NCBI GenBank assembly: GCA_023394015.1
Contig: JAEXBL010000304.1
Coordinates: forward strand, 1 to 8,080
Source: Pseudomonadota bacterium
Lineage (GTDB): Bacteria; Pseudomonadota; Gammaproteobacteria; Burkholderiales; Burkholderiaceae_C
DNA: 8,080 nucleotides
Direction of reading: 5' to 3'
In this document: piece by piece, positions 6,035 through 8,080 of the stretch
Numbering within the stretch: position 1 is the first letter of the stretch
Layout: each line of letters begins with the position of its first letter
Notes under the pieces: generated by a model
Databases searched by the model: none
What the model was told of the DNA's origin: nothing
The model's input: the letters and a program-made list of their open reading frames with translations, nothing else
Program-made: the position numbers and the translations under genes

Positions 6035-6096
6035 GGAACGGCCTGCTCCGCGGCCACTCGAATCGTTTTGAACAGTATTGAATCAGGAGAATAGAC

Positions 6097-6408
6097 ATGG
6101 CAGATCCGATGCGAATCCGCGCTCAGGCCTCTGGCGACAAGGCCACGGTGCGCGTGCTGATGAGCCACGAAATGGAGTCCGGACAGCGCAAGGACGCGTC
6201 CGGCAAGCTGGTGCCGGCCTGGCACATCCAGGACGTCACCGCCAGCCTGAACGGCAAGCAGGTGTTTTCCTGCGAATGGGGCCCGGCGGTGTCGAAGAAC
6301 CCGTTCCTGCAGTTCACCGTCAAGGGTGCCAAGGCGGGCGACAAGCTCAGCGTCACCTGGAAGGACAACAAGGGCGATACCCGCACCGACGAAGCCACGG
6401 TGTCGTAA
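6097..6408 (+). CDS. soxZ: SoxZ, scaffold subunit of SoxYZ
   Basis: SoxZ pairs with SoxY and presents it to the Sox enzymes. The 103-residue protein has the family's full length and hallmarks: start PMRIRAQ (4-10), LMSHEMESGQRKD (21-33), IPAWHI-like LVPAWHIQ (38-45), NGKQVFSCEWGPAVSKNPFLQF (split across 52-73, with Cys59) and a C-terminal strand KLSVTWKDNKGD (83-94). It lacks a signal peptide, as expected, because it travels through the Tat pathway bound to SoxY. AGGAGA (6085-6090) lies 6 nt before the ATG. It is followed within 25 nt by a strong terminator-like hairpin that separates soxYZ from soxAX. Confidence 0.97.
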   Translation: MADPMRIRAQASGDKATVRVLMSHEMESGQRKDASGKLVPAWHIQDVTASLNGKQVFSCEWGPAVSKNPFLQFTVKGAKAGDKLSVTWKDNKGDTRTDEATVS

Positions 6409-6430
6409 TCCGGCCCGTTGCCCCGCACAC

Positions 6431-6479
6431 AGCAAAGGCGGGCGTGTCATCCGATCACGCTCGCCTTTGCTTTTGTTTT
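6431..6479 (+). terminator. Internal rho-independent terminator or attenuator between soxZ and soxA
   Basis: AGCAAAGGCGGGCGTG (6431-6446) pairs with CACGCTCGCCTTTGCT (6456-6471) as a 16-bp stem with a single G-U pair and a 9-nt loop. The tract TTTTGTTTT (6471-6479) follows directly. This has the form of an efficient intrinsic terminator, yet soxA and soxX follow on the same strand only 29 nt later. Partial read-through would lower soxAX relative to soxYZ. Alternatively soxA has its own promoter, but none was seen in the short remaining gap. Confidence 0.85.
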
Positions 6480-6507
6480 GCACAAGAAAACCGAGGAGAT
6501 CAGCACG

Positions 6508-7329
6508 ATGAGAAAGCTTCCCATGGCGCGCGCCGCGCTGGCGCTGATGGCGCCCGCCGTATGGCTGCTGGGCAGTGGCGCCCAGGCGCAGGAGAAGACC
6601 TCGATCGAGGCCATCGAGGAATACCGCGAGATGCTGCAGGACGGCAACCCCGCGGAACTGTTCGAGGCCAAGGGCGAGGAGCTTTGGAAAAAGCCGCGCG
6701 GCCCCAAGAACGCATCGCTGGAGAAATGCGATCTGGGCAAGGGCCCGGGCGTGGTCAAGGGCGCTTTCGTCGAACTGCCGCGCTACTTCAAGGACACCGG
6801 CAAGGTGCAGGACCTGGAGTCGCGCCTGCTGACCTGCATGCAGACGCTGCAGGGCATCGACCCGCAAGAAGTCGTCAAGGGCCAGTGGGGCCGTGGCGAG
6901 CGTGCCAACACCACCGCGCTGGCGACCTGGGTGGCGGCGCAGTCCAAGGGCCTGGCCTTCAACCTGCCGCAGTCGCACCCGCAGGAGCGCACCATGTACG
7001 AGGTGGGCAAGCGCCTGTTCTTCCAGCGCGGCGGCACGCACGACTTTGCTTGCGCCTCCTGCCACGGCGAGGAAGGCAAGCGCATCCGCCTGCAGGACCT
7101 GCCCCTGCTGACCAAGGCCCCCGGCGACGGCGTCGGCTTTGCCGCCTGGCCGGCCTACCGCGTCTCCAACGGCCAGATGTGGACCATGCAGCACCGCCTG
7201 AACGACTGCTACCGCCAGCAGCGCTTTCCCGAGCCCGATTTCGCCAGCGACGTGACCGTGGCGCTGGGCGTGTTCCTCGGCGTGAACGCCAAGGGCGACA
7301 AGTCCGCCGTGCCCACCATCAAGCGCTGA
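6508..7329 (+). CDS. soxA: SoxA, monohaem cytochrome c subunit of SoxXA
   Basis: SoxA forms the active site of SoxXA, the c-type cytochrome that joins thiosulfate to SoxY. The 273-residue product has a Sec signal peptide (1 to about 28, ending GAQAQ), a degenerate N-terminal domain and a C-terminal haem domain with CASCH (182-186). Cys234 in QHRLNDCYRQQRFP is the expected Cys haem ligand that becomes a persulfide in SoxA. The N-terminal haem seen in dihaem SoxA is absent: the equivalent region has Cys74 (LEKCDLG) and Cys110 (LLTCMQ) but no CXXCH, and these may form a disulfide. This puts it in the monohaem class. ATG 6508 was chosen because it begins the signal peptide and has GAGGAG (6493-6498) 9 nt upstream. 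An in-frame ATG at 6418 would translate through the terminator hairpin. soxX starts 14 nt after the stop. Confidence 0.96.
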   Translation: MRKLPMARAALALMAPAVWLLGSGAQAQEKTSIEAIEEYREMLQDGNPAELFEAKGEELWKKPRGPKNASLEKCDLGKGPGVVKGAFVELPRYFKDTGKVQDLESRLLTCMQTLQGIDPQEVVKGQWGRGERANTTALATWVAAQSKGLAFNLPQSHPQERTMYEVGKRLFFQRGGTHDFACASCHGEEGKRIRLQDLPLLTKAPGDGVGFAAWPAYRVSNGQMWTMQHRLNDCYRQQRFPEPDFASDVTVALGVFLGVNAKGDKSAVPTIKR

Positions 7330-7343
7330 AGGAGACCCAAGAC

Positions 7344-8015
7344 ATGAGCAGAACCAAGCACATCCTGGCGCTGGCCGCAGCCACGGCCCTGGTGGCCGCC
7401 TGCGCCGGCAGCGGCGGCGCCGCCAGCCAGCTGTCCTCGGCCGAGCTGGACGCGCTGACGCAGAAGATCATCCAGGCCGACTTCCACGACAAGGGCATCG
7501 TCAAGGTCAGCGAGGCCCTGCGCGAAGACGAGACCACCCGCCTGTGCAACGCCGCCGACGTGGCCGGCAAGCCGCTGGACGACGCCACCGCCAAGCGCAT
7601 CGAGGAGATGAACCTGAAGGCCATCAAGTGGCCGTCGGACGGCAAGTACCTGGGTGACTGGAAGGAAGGCGAGAAGATCGCCCAAAGCGGCCGCGGCATG
7701 ACCTGGACCGACAAGGCCGGCAGCGTCAACGGCGGCAACTGCTACAACTGCCACCAGATCGACAAGAAGGAAATCTCCTTCGGCACCATCGGTACCAGCC
7801 TGTACAACTACGGCAAGATTCGCGGCGTGACCGACCCGAACAGCCCGGCGGCACAGGAAATGGTGAAGTACACCTGGGGCAAGATCTGGAACAGCAAGGC
7901 CTACAACGCCTGCTCCAACATGCCGCGCGCCGGCCACATGGGTATCCTCAACAAAGATCAGGTGCGCCACCTGGTGGCCCTGCTGCTCGATCCCAAGTCG
8001 CCGGTCAACCAGTAA
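7344..8015 (+). CDS. soxX: SoxX, monohaem cytochrome c subunit of SoxXA, predicted lipoprotein
   Basis: SoxX receives electrons from SoxA in the SoxXA complex. The 223-residue product has one haem motif, CYNCH (133-137), and SNMPRAGHMG (191-200) supplying the distal Met, probably Met193. Its N-terminus reads as a lipoprotein signal: Arg/Lys, hydrophobic core, then VAAC with Cys20 followed by a Gly/Ser/Ala-rich linker. It is long for SoxX, with about 100 residues before the haem domain (roughly 30-105), as described for SoxX partners of monohaem SoxA. Cys68 and Cys190 may form a disulfide. AAGGAGA (7329-7335) lies 8 nt before ATG 7344, overlapping the soxA stop region, so the pair is tightly linked. 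A terminator follows 13 nt after the stop; soxB, often next in this gene order, is not within the window. Confidence 0.95.
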   Translation: MSRTKHILALAAATALVAACAGSGGAASQLSSAELDALTQKIIQADFHDKGIVKVSEALREDETTRLCNAADVAGKPLDDATAKRIEEMNLKAIKWPSDGKYLGDWKEGEKIAQSGRGMTWTDKAGSVNGGNCYNCHQIDKKEISFGTIGTSLYNYGKIRGVTDPNSPAAQEMVKYTWGKIWNSKAYNACSNMPRAGHMGILNKDQVRHLVALLLDPKSPVNQ

Positions 8016-8028
8016 ACCCTGTCCCTTC

Positions 8029-8052
8029 AGCCCGGCCAGGCCGGGCTTTTTT
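8029..8052 (+). terminator. Rho-independent terminator after soxX
   Basis: AGCCCGGC (8029-8036) pairs with GCCGGGCT (8040-8047) around the triloop CAG, followed by six T residues (8047-8052). The compact GC stem plus T run immediately after the soxX stop is a textbook intrinsic terminator and marks the end of the soxC-to-soxX transcript. Confidence 0.93.
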
Positions 8053-8063
8053 GTCTCACATAC

Positions 8064-8079
8064 ATCAGTAAGTGCTGAT
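8064..8079. promoter_or_regulatory. Putative operator, perfect palindrome ATCAG-N6-CTGAT
   Basis: ATCAG (8064-8068) and CTGAT (8075-8079) are perfect inverted half-sites with a 6-nt spacer starting TAA, just past the soxX terminator and at the window's right edge. The site matches the palindrome at 889-904 in arms, spacing and the TAA that begins the spacer. Placed after a terminator, it probably belongs to the promoter of the next gene, which lies outside the window. Confidence 0.5.
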
Positions 8080-8080
8080 A

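Noticed and set aside
5905..7194. A 429-codon minus-strand frame across soxZ and soxA
   Set aside because: It spans real genes and an intrinsic terminator on the other strand and has biased composition and no recognisable motif.
6078..7343. Long in-frame extension upstream of SoxX
   Set aside because: It runs through soxZ and soxA in another frame. The lipoprotein signal and ribosome-binding site place the start at 7344.

Overview
The window reads as a sulfur-oxidation (sox) locus of a high-GC betaproteobacterium, most likely a Burkholderiales member close to Comamonadaceae. That placement rests on the strong G/C bias at third codon positions, the gene content and order soxC-D-Y-Z-A-X, and an intergenic element between soxY and soxZ that resembles a repeat I know from Comamonadaceae genomes. 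It is inference from the sequence alone.

Layout. On the minus strand, positions 1-875 hold the N-terminal part of a YeeE/YedE (TsuA-type) membrane protein that runs off the left edge. An AT-rich divergent control region (876-919) separates it from a plus-strand series that fills the rest of the window. First comes an accessory block: a Tat-exported SoxH-like metallo-beta-lactamase-fold protein (920-1903), a periplasmic thioredoxin overlapping it by 4 nt (1900-2400), and a small monohaem cytochrome c (2506-2841). The core block follows: soxC (2982-4361), soxD (4345-5412), soxY (5495-5953), soxZ (6097-6408), soxA (6508-7329) and soxX (7344-8015). A textbook rho-independent terminator closes it at 8029-8052, and a fresh regulatory region begins at the right edge.

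How the genes work together (known Sox biochemistry applied to these proteins): SoxXA oxidatively attaches thiosulfate to the C-terminal Cys of SoxY, which is carried as SoxYZ. SoxB, not in this window, hydrolyses off sulfate. SoxCD oxidises the remaining sulfane sulfur, which allows full oxidation to sulfate without stored sulfur. Electrons go to c-type cytochromes, for which the small cytochrome at 2506 is a candidate. The thioredoxin may keep SoxY or other Cys reduced, and the YeeE/YedE protein may move thiosulfate or another sulfur compound across the membrane.

The protein-coding content is a recognisable Sox system, not a new one. The less ordinary signals lie in the control layer and in protein details. 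A shared palindrome, (A/T)TCAG-N6-CTGAT, occurs at both ends of the locus, with a degenerate copy before soxC. A strong terminator-like hairpin sits inside the operon between soxZ and soxA. Hairpins, two sharing the word CATGGGGATA, lie before soxC and before soxY. A repeat element splits soxY from soxZ. SoxX carries a lipobox, which would tether SoxXA to a membrane. No rRNA, tRNA, CRISPR array or insertion sequence was seen, and no gene-free stretch exceeds 300 bases.
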